A DNA stretch of 64,000 bases from Bombyx mori. Lineage: Eukaryota; Arthropoda; Insecta; Lepidoptera; Bombycidae. Position numbers and translations under genes: made by a program. Positions 1 to 15,100 of this stretch are shown here, piece after piece (the first letter of the stretch is position 1; every line of letters begins with the position of its first letter). A model generated the notes under the pieces. The model saw nothing but the letters and a program-made list of their open reading frames with translations, ran no database searches and was not told the DNA's origin. The DNA is taken from the NCBI RefSeq assembly GCF_030269925.1, contig NC_085112.1, positions 6,945,501-7,009,500 on the forward strand, read 5' to 3'.

Positions 1-73
1 CTGTTGATTACAAAAGAAGACTACAGATCTTATCTCATAAGCCTTTTAGAGTGAAACATACAATTACAAAGGT

Positions 74-79
74 TTTATT
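74..79 (-). terminator. polyadenylation signal of the chitin-binding gene
   Basis: AATAAA on the minus strand, 35 bp downstream of the TAA of the chitin-binding protein gene. It is the first canonical hexamer after the stop and supports the last exon ending inside this window. Confidence 0.6.
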
Positions 80-114
80 TATATAATTAATTATAAAAGT
101 CATATTGTTAGTAT

Positions 115-3100
115 TTACAAGAAAATTTCATCAACAAGCTTTTTATCTATCAACCTGTGCGGCTTAGGCCGGTTCTGTTTCCTTTTACGACGATACAGTC
201 TTGCATTCAAAGGGTACAGTGCTGGGGAGAGCGCACATCGAACGTTAAACCACCAGTCGCAGGAAGCAACGCCTTGGGAGAACACCGTACCGTTGGGGCA
301 GAGAAACGATGCTTGACGGCCATCGATGTCACAGTAATGCCACGCTGCAATAAGAAAATTTTATGTTAATTAAAAACGCCTCAAAGATACAAACCAAAAT
401 TATGGTTCGATAATTTTTCTGCTCTGTAACGTAAGGCGTATGAATAAAATATGCAATAACGATCAAAAGCAACATTAGTTAAACATCTGTGATCTGAAAT
501 ATATCTTTGACAAACTCTGATATTTAAATAAAGATTTTTGAGACTTAGAATATTTTTCCAAAAGTGTTATTTTTTCATATCTTGGTTAGGTTTCAGCTCG
601 GATGTCAGAAAGAAACCATCACTTATGAAAAGCACAGCATGAATTTTTCATAATTTCATAATTTTAATATGTATTATGGATTGCTACTACTGCTCTACTT
701 CATATTTTGGGAACAGAAATGAATATTTAGCGTAAAACTGCTTTTCTATTATTAAATAAATATTTTGAGATCACGAAATCTTCCTCCCTTTTTGGTTATT
801 ACCTATATATTTTATTAAATTCCTACCCACTAAAACTCTTCGGATTTCCTTTTAGGTACATTTATTACTTTTGTCTCTAGCATTAATCTTTTTATTTATT
901 TATTTTTTATTGCCTAGATATGTGGACGAGCTCACAGTCCACCTGGTGTTAAGTGGTTACTGGAACCCATAGACATCTACAACGTAAATGCGCCACACAC
1001 CTTGAGATATAAGTTCTAAGGTCTCAGTATAGTTACAACGGCTGCCCCACCCTTCAAACCGAAACGCATTACTGCTTCACGGCAGAAATAGGCGAGGCGA
1101 TGGTACCTACCCGTGCGGACTCACAAGAGGTCCTACCACCAGTATAAAATATAATCTTGTTGGCGAATATCATTGTGAATCCAAAACAACCCTTATAGAA
1201 CAATTTTACTAAAAAATCCATTATCGCAATCCATGATTAAAAAATCTTTTATTTCTAGAAATCTTCCAATAATATCAGAACTTCTAGCTTATATCTAATT
1301 TATAGACGCCTTAATCTTGTATTTATTTTAAAATTCGAGCACAACATTTGAAGTTTTATAACCAAAATTGTTGTGTCAAATAATAATGGAATAATAATAA
1401 TCTACTGTTTAATAATTTATTTATGGTGTTTGTAATATTTTAATGACCTGGATTTGTGGATCTGGAATTTGGATTGTAGATCATTGATATAATATTCACT
1501 CACATTACGTTCCGTTATTCGCAAAGAAAGCATATTTTGTTTGTTTGAATTAGGGCTTCATATTCACAATCAGTGTGCTTAGTGCGAGTTTTGTAACGTT
1601 CTCGATAGTGAGCCAGTTTGCTCAAATTTGTATGCAATGGGAACAGCGCCCCTAGCGGCAAACGTACCCGGTGTTATTTTGTGAGTGCGAGTTCATATTA
1701 ACGTTGTGATCTCGTAACCGAGTAATTTTACCGAAATGAGTACCACGAATGACATTTGTGCGAGTGCGTGTTACAAATTAGTGGATTTTAACGTTTCGAT
1801 CGAGTATTTCTTTAGTAGTTCTATTTTTCCAACTACAGAGGCAAAAGTATCATGCCATAGAGCCTAATCTTTTTTTATGAAAAATGATAATATGGAGTGA
1901 AATGGATTTGATTAATTGATTGGCATGGAATGAAGTGCAGTGAGATCAGATGATATGGGATAAAATATAATCTCTGTAAAATGCTGATTATTTACTGAGA
2001 TTTATTTCAGTGGACTTTTTCGAAGACTTCGAGAAGCTACGTCCAGCGGTTTTGTTTAATTTTTTTACATTTTCGCACTTTCACAGATACTTAACAGTTA
2101 ATAAACCAACGTTATTTTGTTATTGCATAGATGGGTGGACGAGCTCCCGGCCCACCTAATCTTAAGTGGTTACCGGAGCCCATAGACATCTACAACGCAA
2201 ATGCCGCCTCCCACCTTGAGATATTAGTTCTAAGGTCTCAGTATAGTTACAACGGTTGTCCCACCCTTCAAACCGAAACGCATTACTGCTTCACGGCAAA
2301 AATAGGCAGGGTGGTGATACCTACCCGTGCGGACTCACAAGACGTCCTGCCACCAGTAATTACGCAAATTAATTTTGCGGTTTTGATTTTTATTACATGC
2401 TATTTCTTTACAGTGAAAGTCAATCGTAAAAATTTGATAAGTACGTATTTCATTAGAAAAATTGATACCCGCCGGCGGGATTAGAACACCGGTGCATCGC
2501 AAGTTACGAATACACCGGACGCCTTAACCTTTAGGCCAGGACGATCTCAAAATTACACTTATACACAAAGAAATATTAAATACGCATTAACTAAGAAACA
2601 TTAAATAGACAAAATAAAACAATTCACACAATTTAGCTCCTCGCGGTCCCTCCAAAATGTCTTTTCATCTTTTTTTCCTAGTTGTTCAATTGTAAATAAA
2701 TAAATCAAAATCAAATCGAGTTAACGTTCTATACGGTGAAAAATGACAAATTGTGAGTGTGAGTTGAGATATGCTACTCGATTCGCAGGGCGTTTATTCA
2801 CCGAGAGCAGCAATAATATTATTTCTCGTATATTGGTAACACGTGGTGTTTTGGCATTAGACCGTCTAAATGAAATACAATGCATTTTAACAGTATTTTA
2901 ATGGGAACCGCCTACTTTCAAAATTATTCGGGTAATGTCACGTGTTCAATACTATTTTGTGCTTTTAGAATTAAAGTGGCTCAACCCAAAATTCTTATTT
3001 TCTGGTAAACTTCAATATTGTAATACAATAATTGTATTTTTTTTAGTTTTTCGGTTTAAACACTTTAAGACATGCCATTTTATTTGAAAAAGGCAGAAAG

Positions 3101-6100
3101 AGTACTTTGTCCTTTTCTAGACTAAAAGAGACTGTTTAATTTTATAAGCTGATAGAATAATATAGAATAGAATAATAGGATACCATCTAATCGTCACATT
3201 GGAAAAAGGTATGGCTTTATCATTTTATCATTTAAATTATTTTTTATTGCACTTATAAAACTAATTTAATTTACAATAATAATATGTAACTATATCTATA
3301 CTAATCCGTACTTGTCAAAATCCTCATAAATTGTCAATATTCTTAATAAAATTCCTATTAATAATATACAAGTGCAAATGTTGAGCTGCTTGCCAGAAAT
3401 GATATAATAGTGCTTTGTTTTTTTGTTGTTTCCTTGTAGGCTGCCTGTAATAATCTAAATCTGTGTGAAAGGCAATAAATGATTTTATTATTATCTACTA
3501 ATGGTAGTCCAGTGGTCGAAATTAGACCATAATTTATTTAAATTTTAAGTTTGAACATTATTATAGTTCTATTGTCACCTTTCTATTATCATCATTTCTA
3601 TAATAATCATTGCTCTATGTCACTAAGGCTACATTATAGAAAAATAAAATTAAAGACAAAAAATATTAATCTATTCTCAATTTGACCACAGATTGATAAA
3701 TCAATAAACAAAAAAAGTATAAATGCATGTGTGTGTGTGTGTGTGTGTCAAATATATGGTATTGTGTGTAAGGTTTTTTTATTGATTTAGTTTATTTTTT
3801 ATTGTTTATGCACTATTAAAAAAAAGATATTAGCAATCTGCACTACTTTTCTATATTCTCTATAAGTGTGGGAAATTTCATACTTCTCCGTCCGCGCAAT
3901 TTTCGTAAAAAGGGGTACAACATTTTTGCTTCACGTATTATTTAAAATGTAGGTTCTTAATAATAATACATAAGTGTTTTGAAATATAAAACTAATCTTA
4001 ATTTTTTTAGTTATACCACTTCCATTCTAAGGGTGCTATTTCGTAAACAAACTTTGCCGTAATGGCGTAACCTTTAAAATACACGAAAACTGCCCAGCAT
4101 AAACATAATTTTTTAGTAAGTTTAATAGAAGTATTAGAATTAGAAGTTTATTATAGAATTTATTTAATTGTAATTACATATTTAGACATAGGTACTTAAT
4201 ATAATTAATCTTGGAATAGGTAATTATTTCAGCTTTTTTTTAATTAAAGAAATTATGTTTTATATAGGTTTAATCATTTACCCGTTGAACGTTTATAAAA
4301 TGATTGTATTTACGGTAATAGTGTTGATGATCTTCATTAGGTGGCCCAAATATACTAAAATTATTACGAGCATCCATCCTTATTTATAAATGTGTAAAGA
4401 AGCAAAATTATTATTACATTGTTCAAATTTCTATATAATTTATAAATATATATCTGTACGTATGTAGTGTAAATATGTGTGTGTGTGTGTGTGCGCGTGC
4501 GTGTGTGTGTGTGTATGTGCGCGTGTGTTTTTGTGTATGTATATTTCATATATATTTCAATAGATAGGTACACAGTGTGCAATTCATTTCGAAATTATTC
4601 TTGCCCATTTAATGGTTGTCTGGAAGAGATCACTCTTAGCGATAAGACCAAGAATTGTACTAAATTTTTTTATTAATATTTTTCGCAATATTTATTCATT
4701 TTCTGTACAATAAAGAACAACTCTCTAAAAAAAGCAATGATTTAATAAGAATTAAATGAAAAAGCAAATAATTAATATGTATTTACAACTACCTAGACGT
4801 CTATAAAATTTTCTAACCGAAAAAATATATGTGTATAAACCATTAGAATAGATAAAACCTTAAAAAACAACATTATTATTAAAAAGGAAAGAAAAAAATC
4901 TTGATATTGTATTGGTTTCACGGCAAAATTTTTAGTGACTACTTAACTTGCTTGAAAGTGAAGAAATACGCTCAAAATCCATTAATTTGCAACTCGCACT
5001 CGCACATACAATAATCGAGAGGCTCACTTCGGTAAAGCTATTCGATACATGAGACAGCAACATAAACAAACCTTCTCTCTCCCACAAAATGAGATTCATA
5101 AGCTTACCACTAGGTGGCACTGATACAACCTCACACAAATTAAACATAACATTAGCATCGACTGAGTAATTACAAAAACTCGCACTAAGCACAGGTACAT
5201 TACCCATTACCCGACTAATTATAAATATCGTTAGAAAGCTTGGCATTTCAATTAAACGCCTTAAAAAAAACCTTGCGTGCTACCAATATAAAAGAAAAAA
5301 AATATCGCTTCTCAAGATGAATAAACGTCCTGCAAATCGAGTAACTCGCACTCAGAGCTCCGCACGTTTCACCGTGAAGAGCGTACACTCGATGCGAGTC
5401 ATTCGATTCGATTTTTGAAACTCGCACTAAGCCTACAGAAAACTTGAAATTATTTTTAACATAACTGACCATAATATTTTGACTATTAAAATTCATCTCT
5501 GTTGAAATCTATCTATAACAATAAAATAAACGTACTGTGACTCAGATTATGTATATTATTGTATACAATAGTTATAAACAATAGTATAAAAAGGTATAAA
5601 TCGTTTATGTATAACATTTAAGCCGGTTTATAAGATTTAATCAAAGCAATTTAATGACGGACCTCACGATTCTGATTCAGAGATTTGAAGACGACCATCT
5701 TCCGGGCCATTTTTTATTGTAATTACTTAACCGTCATAGCTTCATAAGGTCACACATAAATCACTATAGCACGGCCAAGGTCTTTCGGATTCGAACACAA
5801 ATATCTTATACAAGTTCCCACGCATTCGTTGCTTCTTCGATTGTTTTTATCGAGTTGGTTCTAGAAGCTAGGCAGACAAATTACGACTAACCATGTTCTG
5901 CGATTATTAGCAAACAGACGCTGTCGCGTGAATGTCGTTGTCCTCCTTAAAATATAATATTAAGAATATATTACCCATCTTGACATATGAGGCCCAAGTA
6001 GAAATTGTATAGTATAATGACTCTCCCACCCTTTTTATGCTGCTTCGCGGCATAAAAAGTGTGACATCTTTTAAAATAGTCCGCACGCCTTAGAAACAGT

Positions 6101-9100
6101 AAGCTCCAGAAAACATGCTTAAACCGATATTCATACCTTGACAGCGAGTTTCCATATCAGCGAAAAACCCTGGATATTGCTGCTCATCACAGTAAAAGTT
6201 GGTGTACGGAACAGCTCCTAAAATTGGATAATCGGTACCAGGTTTTCCTGAAAAAGAAATGTTCATCGTTCACAATGTAAATGTATGATCATTTTTCTAT
6301 AGTTTATAATCTGAAAATGAAATATAACACAAGTTTATGTATTAGATAAAAAAAAACATAAGTTTAACAAAAGGCAATTCATGGAAAATGTTGCAAAATA
6401 TTTAAATCTCATCAACCTTTGATCACGATTCGCGCGTTGCTTAATGCTCCTTCCCGGCAGTTACTGAGACTAGGAAAGTTCAACTGCAATGGTCACTTTC
6501 ACTCTGACTTGGGTTAGTAATAAAACTCGATTTAAATAGAAAATTGATACGATGCCATGATAGTATTTTTCAACAAAACATTTACATTAAAAAACCACTT
6601 TTTAAGTCACATAACCCTTTTAAACTTAAATTAAATATTTATTATCAACATGTCTCACGTCTACCATGAGTTTGCGCAGACTATTGATTAGATACGTATT
6701 TAATATATCGATGATTTTCATATACAAGATCTCGGTTCCAATAAAACGGATACAAATTTGTGACATTTATGCTCCACTTATAATGGTGATCCTGTATCTA
6801 TTTATATTTCAGAATATCAAAATTATGAAGCATATCCCAAACTATAGTAATTCTATTTTTTTTTTTTGATTTGTCAACTCTCCATATTATGCTAGTAAGT
6901 GATTATTTTTCAATTTACAGACTTACGTTAGATATTTTATAGATCCTAGGTCTTATCTATAAATGATAGTAAAATCTAACAGTTTATTGTCGTTTACCAA
7001 TAATGGCTACCTGGTGTGGCAACACAATCAATAGCTGCGTGCAATCGTAACCTTTAACCCTCATGAATCCGATGCATCTACCTAGATACATCTACGTACT
7101 AACAAAACACCAACGGGTACATTGTGACTGGCTTTCCTCTTATTTCTTAAGATTTAAAACTTTATAAAACTACTAGCTGACCCGGCAAACATTGTTTTGC
7201 CATATATAAGATTTCTAGGAAATTTCTAGTGAAGAATAAAAAAACCTCATTCAACCAAATAATACCTCATTATAAACAAAAAAAAAATTAACAAAAAAAA
7301 AAAAATGTTTGGGGTGGACCACCCTTAACATTTAGGGGGATGAAAAATAGATGTTGTCCGATTCTCCACCCTGGCCGATATGCACGCTAAGATTCAAGAA
7401 AATCCGTCGAGCCGTTTCGGAGGAGTTCAACGTGACACGAGAATTTTATATATTGATAATCACTACAATGAATACGAGTGTACACGCTCACAGTTTCGAA
7501 TTTCGTATGTATAAAAGTTACTAATTATATTAGAAGAATTTGTCGTGTGTGGAAGTTATAAATTATTTGGTCAGAGTTTAACGGCAACCACAAGAAATAA
7601 AATAAAATTCAGAATTTCGTCAACAACAATTTTGAAGATATATTTTACTACAAAATACAAGCTCCAAAAACAGGCATTCGAATCGTTGGTCTACCGAAAT
7701 GTGACATCCACGTTTCCGAACAATAATATTCAGGGAAACAATACCGATCACTACCACCACCAGTTACTGCTTTAATTCATCCAATATCAGTATCAATAGC
7801 AATTTCCTCATCTATATCTACGAGTATAATAATAATAGACGCGGACAAGTGACACACGTCATCTAGCCCCAAACTAGGATTATCTGTACTATAGGAAACA
7901 GAAATTGATATGTATACGTTTAAATGTATACATAATATTGAACACCAAAAAACAGAGAAAACAAACCTATTCATCACCGAAATGATTGCTGATGGAATCG
8001 AACCCACGAACGTTGACCCTGCAATCAGGGGCCCTAATTGCTGCATCACCAAATCATTCGATGGTGCAGTAAGTAATAACCCTATGGGCTGGATTAACCA
8101 CTTAACACAACTAAAGACTGTGAATTCGTTCGTCTACACGTCTACACGTATATCATCACTACATAGTATAAAACAAAGTCGCTTTCTCTGTCCCTATATT
8201 TGTCCCTATGTATACTTAAATCTTTAAAACTACGCAACGGATTTTGATGCAGTTTTTTTAATAGATAGAGTGATTGAAGAGGAAGGTTTATATGTATAAT
8301 AACATCCATTAAATAGTCGAGAAATCAATAATAAATTACAGTTTCCGAAGCGAAGCGAGGGCGGGTCGCTAGTACTGAATAAACAAAATAGCACATTATA
8401 CTATAAAATGGAAGTAATAAAATAACAATTGGTTCGAATTTGGAATAAAATTACTGATCATACCTTATTCTAAGCTTACGTCAGTTTTCGTATAAAAAAA
8501 TGTCATTAATAACTGATTATTAGAAATGTCAACAAACTAAAATATTTTACTTTATAGTTGTGCATTAGGTGGCAAACATAAGTACAAAGAGTAGACGCTA
8601 TGACACTGAAGTACGCAGTTTATTATGTAAGCCTATCGGATGCTTCTATCCTATCTCTATGTTACAAAGTTGTATAGATTGTACTGTACCGTAATACTAT
8701 ACAGTACCAGTATTAGTGGGTCGCAAACAAATTGTCGCTTTGTCCTTTGAATGGGACGTGAGCAATTACGAGGCCTAAGACCGTCATCTCGACGCGCAGA
8801 CGCGTTTCGTTATACTCTCGTCGTATACAAATAGCGAATTGCATTGATCTTATTTATTGAGGGGTGGTCGATTTAGATTTATTGCAAATAAATGAACCAC
8901 AATAATTTAAACAAAATCCATAGCCTGGCCAAGGTTCACTAAGAATTTTGGAAGAAATGTAATTTTCGTCATGACAATCCTAAACGAAGCTTTTATCCCA
9001 AATAAGTACTCGTCAAATGTATATAAGTGATGAAATGGTCGGGCATATCATTTTCGGGGAATATCTATTAATCATACTGTGAATGATGAGCACTTGGAAA

Positions 9101-12100
9101 TATACAACAATGTGGACGATTCTCCACCAATAAAATGGTCATGGTAAACTAGTACCGATGTAATATTATGGGCATTATCGTCGATGAGCCTGACATCATA
9201 ATAATATTATATGTATATAGATCAACCTACATAATGTTTTTTAATAGATATATTCAAATAGATTACAAATATCTATATACTGTTGAAAGAATATTATCTT
9301 AACACTTCCAAACAAACTATCTAAGTTTCTACAATTTTGTAGACTGATATGACATTCTTAAGATCAAAGCCACAATAATCTCATAAGAAGCAACCGTTTG
9401 CATAACACAATCTTGCAAATTCACAATAGTAGTCTGCAGTATCTTTAATAAAGCTATTTATTTTCCAATATCTACTCACATAGAAGTCGCTTGATGTTTT
9501 GTGTTTATATAGATGAGCAAGTGGTTCCGGAAGTTCATAGATACAAAAGTATACATGCCGTCACCACGAAACATGTGGCTGAAGTCTGATTTGCCAAAAA
9601 ATAATGGTCAATCTACCATTCCCACTCGGAATGTACAAAACACTACTGTTTTGTTGGAGTACTTTCTATTTATTGTAAAAGTGTAATCATTCGTATGCGA
9701 TTTCATGACAAGCAACATACTTGGAATACATTCAACCGACCTAAATTTTGACTAATTGTGAACCGGCCTCATATATTGCACATCAGACATTTTATCGTAG
9801 CCAGTTTTGTACTGTACTCCATTCACTCACTCTGAAATTTAATGCTTAATTACTCCTTTATCACATCAGCTACTGGATTTTTAGTTTCTAAAAATAATGG
9901 GGGACTGATATTTATAAAGGACTAGCGACCCGCCCTCGCTTCGCTTCGGAAACATTAAAACACACATGAAACCGAAAAAAAAAAAAAAATTTTTTTTAAA
10001 AAAGTAGCCTATGTTCATCAGGGACAATGTCGGCTTCTAATGCAAAAAGAATTTTTCAAATCGGTCCAGTAGTTTCGGAGCCTATTCGAAACAAACAAAC
10101 AAACAAATCTTTCCTCTTTATAATATTAGTATAGAAGAAAAAACAATTCGAGTGTTTATTAGAAAATGTGCAAGATTACATTAAGTTGTTTTTAAATTAG
10201 GTGACAAACAATATTGACTTCGAATCTTTACCTTGGATACGCACTTTTAAGATTCTGTACCCTTCATCTCGGTATTTTTTGTTACAGAGTTACCTTGGAT
10301 AATAAATAAAGAAAGTTTTTGCTCTCTAAAATTCAGCTGCTTCTAAGTTTGAAATACTATTAAATCCACCCACGGTATAACCAAGATGCAGTTTCCATTT
10401 TCATTTCAAAAATAAAACCATTACTATTCATAATATTCGATCAATATAATTCTATGCTCTAGTCTACTGCAATTAAAAAAAATGATTCATCACAAAAACG
10501 AATACTGTAGAGCAAAATTATTTTCGCAATAAAAATAGCGGGGCGTTCTATTTCATGTACATGATAAATTACTGTTGATATGATGAATATACCTACCTAC
10601 TTATCTGTTGTAATGGATCTTTGTAACAAAATAGTAGCCACTTTCAAGTTTTATGACATTCAACGAAACATTAGTCGTAAGAAGCTGTTGAAAATAGCAG
10701 AAGTTATTTGTAAGTGCATTGTGGAATTACTTGCACTTTTATAATGAAGTCACTACGCGATACTACTTTTAATGTACACATAATTGTTTTTGGGGGTAGG
10801 TGTCAAAAGTGAAACAAGTGCTTTAAGTTTGAAAATTAAAATTAATTCATTTTATTTACATTATAAAGATTTTGTGATCCTTTTGTGTGTCATTAAGTAT
10901 ATATATGCATTTTGGCAATATTTACATGATTTAAGCCAATAAAAATACCACCTGCCAGCACCCCTTGAAACAGAAACATAACTATGTCGCAATTATCTGC
11001 GATTGAGGTTGCTCAAAGAAACCTGGAAGAGTGCTTCACGAAAAGAATGGCCGATCTTGAGGCACAGCTTCATGCTGGAGGGCCTGCGAAGGATACAGTC
11101 TCCAAGGTTGCGGAGGAATTCCGAACATTCCGGGAACTTATATTCTCTATGTTGAAACTTCTTCGACAGCAGATTGGTGAGTGCACTCGACTGGTTGATG
11201 CGATCGAGACCAGACATCGTCGAAAAAACCTCATCTTTCTGGGAGTCCCTGAAGTTCAAAACGAAGACTGCACCGCTGCCATCTTGGATATTTTGCATAA
11301 AAAAATGCTTCTGAATACCTCTGCTGCTGACTTCAATGTGTGTCACCGTATAGGAGCTACTAATAAGGATCATCACCGCCCAATCCTGGTCAGATTGAAA
11401 TGCTTAGATACACGGATGTCGATTTGGAGGACGAAGTCCAAACTTAAAGGTTCTCCTGTGTCCATCAAGGAATTCCTTACAAAATCTCGACAGGCGGTGT
11501 TCGGCAAGAGCCGTCAGTATTTTGGTGTGCGTCAATGTTGGACGCAAGACGGGGTCATTATTATCAAGACTGCGGATGGAAATCGTCACAGATTGACCAC
11601 TATGGATGAGTTTAGCGACCTCGCAGTTAAATATCCTATTGTGGATGGTAAGCCAACATCAGCTAAGGGCAGCGTCTCTAAGGCGGCACCGGCTATCACT
11701 GTGAACTCGAAATTGCGGAAGACCTAGTGGCCTGTGTTTGTGTTTTTGTTTTTTTTTTTTCACTTTAATTACTTAAGATTATTCGACTTTCACTAATATA
11801 TTTAGTCTTATGACTTCACAACGTATGTATATCATTATTTTCATTTCACAATTTATGATTTGATGATTTAAATGTTTATCATTGGATTTATTATTTTTCA
11901 CTTTTACTTTTATTCACGTATTGTTGATGTTGATGTTGATATGTTTCGTGGGTAGATTAGTGGCATCACGGAGTATAATATTGTCATTGGCAAATGTTAA
12001 TGTGTTTGTGGGTAGTCTTGTTAAAATAATTAATTCTGTAAATTTGACACTTGACAGACTGTTTTAATTGACTGCGTTCACAGATAAAATTTGCCTTGTA

Positions 12101-15100
12101 GTTTACTTTTTTGAAGTTTTAATCAGAATATTGTTGTGGAGATTTGTTCTTCATTATTCTAATTAATTGTTTTTTTTTTATTGTAAATTATGGCCTTTAT
12201 TATGTTTTTCGTTATTAATATTCTTTATTTTCTGTTTCTGTTTTATAAGGTATTGTAATATATTTTTTTGTTTTGTATCATCATCCTGTGTATTTCAGCT
12301 GGCGGGTGGTGCAGAGACATTGCGCGTGCATTACTTTTAAACGTAATCTTTATTTTTATTTTATGGTAGTATAGTTATATTTATTTTAGTTTATTTTATA
12401 TATTTATTTATTTATTTTATTATAATAGTATAGTTATAGTTATATTATTCTGTTAGATTTAATTTGTATACAATGGAATGTATTGATGATTCGTTTCTTT
12501 CTGCTAATGATTCTATGCTGTCATCTGATAACGATAGTTATTGTTCACTTCCCGATTCCCTTGGAGACTGTATACGGCAGACGTTTGATAAATCATCTGA
12601 CTGCCTTTTAAATGTATGTCACATTAATGCTCAAAGTATACCAAGTCACTACAATGACTTATTCATTACTTTCACTAACACTAACGTTCATGCTGTCTTG
12701 ATTTCTGAGAGTTGGCTTAAGCCTCATTTACCTTCTGCTATCTACCCTCTCGATGGCTTTACTTTAATACGGAATGATCGTATCGATGCCCGAGGGGGCG
12801 GCGTTGCTATATATCTCCGCAGTAACATTTCTTATAAAACAATAGCTTGCTCGTCTGCTGATTCTTCTACACCTGTGGAATATATCTTTCTTGAAATTTC
12901 TATGAAGGGAGCAAAAATTGTTCTCGGTGTCGTATACTGTCCCCCCAACGTCGACTACTTCTCCAGTCTCGAGCCGATTCTGGAATCTTTAGGGTCAGAT
13001 TATTCACATCACATTATCATGGGTGATTTCAACACCAACTTCATAGCTCCTTTATCCTCTCGTTCCCGTAAACTTCAGGAAATCATTAGGTCTACTGGTC
13101 TTCATGTCTTGCCTCTACAGGCTACTCACCACAACATTAATGGCGATGATACTTGGCTAGACCTAATGCTGACCTCCACTCCTACCTCTGTACCCACTCA
13201 CGGTCAATATCCTGCTCCTGGTTTTTCCCATCACGACCTCATCTTTTTATCCTATACGATTAAACCTCCTAAACCACAGCCCAGGGTTTTGTCCATGCGT
13301 AGTTTTGGTCGTATGAATAAGGAAAATCTATGCAAAGACGCTTCTAAAGTGGACTGGGACCAACTAATATCTTCACCCTCGGTAGATGAAAAGGTTCACA
13401 TATTCAATGAGGTTGTCCTTGGGCTTTACAACACTCATGCGCCTATCAGAAAAATTAAACTGAAACGCCCACCAGCTCCTTGGATGACTGAAGGTATTCG
13501 GATGGCTATGAGGCGCCGGGATCGGGCTTTTCGAAAATTTAGGAGGAATCGGTGTAATGATAACTGGACTAAATTTAAAGTGTCGAGGAACCGGTGCAAT
13601 CAGATGATACGTAACGCTAAACGACGCCACATTCTAGAAAACATAAATTCCGCTTCGCCTGCCGATATTTGGAAATTCCTTGGAACTCTGGGTATTGGCA
13701 GACAGCGTCACTCTGATTTTCAGGCGACGATAAGTTTGAATGACATCAACTTTCATTTCTCCTCTGCTACACCACTAAATAATCAAACGAAATGTCGCAC
13801 CTTGAACTACCTGAATGGTTTGTCTCGACTTAATGTTGACTCCTTTGAATTTTCTTCGGTTGCTGTGGATGAGATCAAAAATATTATCCTGTCCATAAAA
13901 TCGAACGCCGTGGGTTGTGACAATATAAGTCGCCGTATGATCGTCACAATCCTGGATCATCTTCTGCCAGCTATATGGCACATCACAAATTTTTCCCTAT
14001 CATCAGGCTCTTTTCCTTCATTGTGGCGTAAGGCTTATGTTCTTCCTTTACCTAAAATTCCTAACCCTTCCCTTCCAAATCACTTCAGGCCCATATCTAT
14101 TCTTCCCTTTCTATCCAAGGTGATCGAGGCCTGCGTACACAAACAATTGTCGCAGTTTATTTTCCGGAACAACCTATTGAGCCCTTACCAGTCTGGCTTC
14201 CGACCAGGTCACTCCACCGTTTCCGCTCTCCTTAAAGTGGTTGGCGACATTAGGACAGGTATGCAAGACACTAAAGTCACAGTACTGGTACTAATTGATT
14301 TTTCAAATGCGTTCAATGCCGTCAATCACGATATCCTCCTATCTATTTTGTCCTATATTATGATCTCTCCTACAGCACTGGAATGGTTTTCATCATATCT
14401 TCGGGGACGCCAGCAGTGTACTCGTACTGATGACACCTCTTCAAGTTGGTGTAGTGTCAACTCTGGCGTGCCCCAGGGCGGTATTTTGTCTCCATTATTA
14501 TTTTCTATTTTTATAAATTTCTTAACACATAATCTTCAGTGTGCGTATCATCTGTATGCTGATGACTTGCAGCTTTATAGACAGACGACTGTGGAGTCTA
14601 TTTCTCAGGCAATAAACCAGCTAAATAAGGATCTGGACTACATATGCAGTTGGTCAACTAAGTTTGGCTTAACTGTGAATCCAACGAAATGCCAAGCCAT
14701 TATTGTGGGCAGTCCTCGTATGATCCAACGCTTAACTACTATGTCACTCCCACCTATATTCTATAATGGTACAGCAATTCCGCTAAGTTCCGTGGTTAAA
14801 AACCTAGGCCTTTACATAGACTCCACACTCGACTGGAAAGCTCAAGTATCTTACGTTGGACAAAGAACCTCTGGAATTCTTCGTGCTCTGTATCGCCTCA
14901 AGAATTTCTTACCATCAGCGACCAAGACTATGCTAGTACAAGCCTTGATCTTCCCTATAATTGATTATGGTGATGTGTGTTATTTTGACCTGAATGCAGA
15001 CCTTCTTAATAAACTTGATCGTCTTCTTAATAACTGCATTCGATTTATTTTTAATCTTCGTAAATATGATCATATATCTTCCTATCGTGCTCAGCTCAAA

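Larger units (their letters stand above)
345..6136. other. intron 3 of the chitin-binding gene (repeat-rich)
   Basis: A 5.8 kb intron with no coding signal that I can support. It holds a truncated Bm1 (896-1146), a repeat with GTGCGAGT cores (1560-1810) and its inverted relative (4930-5450), an unnamed repeat split by a near-complete Bm1 (1890-2620), and two TG microsatellites. Small ORFs on the minus strand at 4932-5496 lie inside the repeat and are not believed to be genes. Confidence 0.7.

Noticed and set aside
157..369. 70-aa plus-strand ORF
   Set aside because: It is the antisense of the last exon of the chitin-binding gene, whose six-cysteine domain is far better supported.
4364..4676. 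ORFs rich in His/Thr or Cys/Val over the TG repeat
   Set aside because: Low-complexity translations of a microsatellite.
4932..5496. Two adjacent minus-strand ORFs (104 and 82 aa)
   Set aside because: They lie within a dispersed repeat that recurs at 1560-1810 without an open frame, and no domain is recognisable.
7545..8227. Small ORFs within 7.5-8.2 kb
   Set aside because: Overlap a SINE-like segment and a dispersed repeat; no family similarity.
10993..11589. Minus-strand ORFs opposite LINE ORF1
   Set aside because: Shadow frames of a well-supported plus-strand coding sequence.
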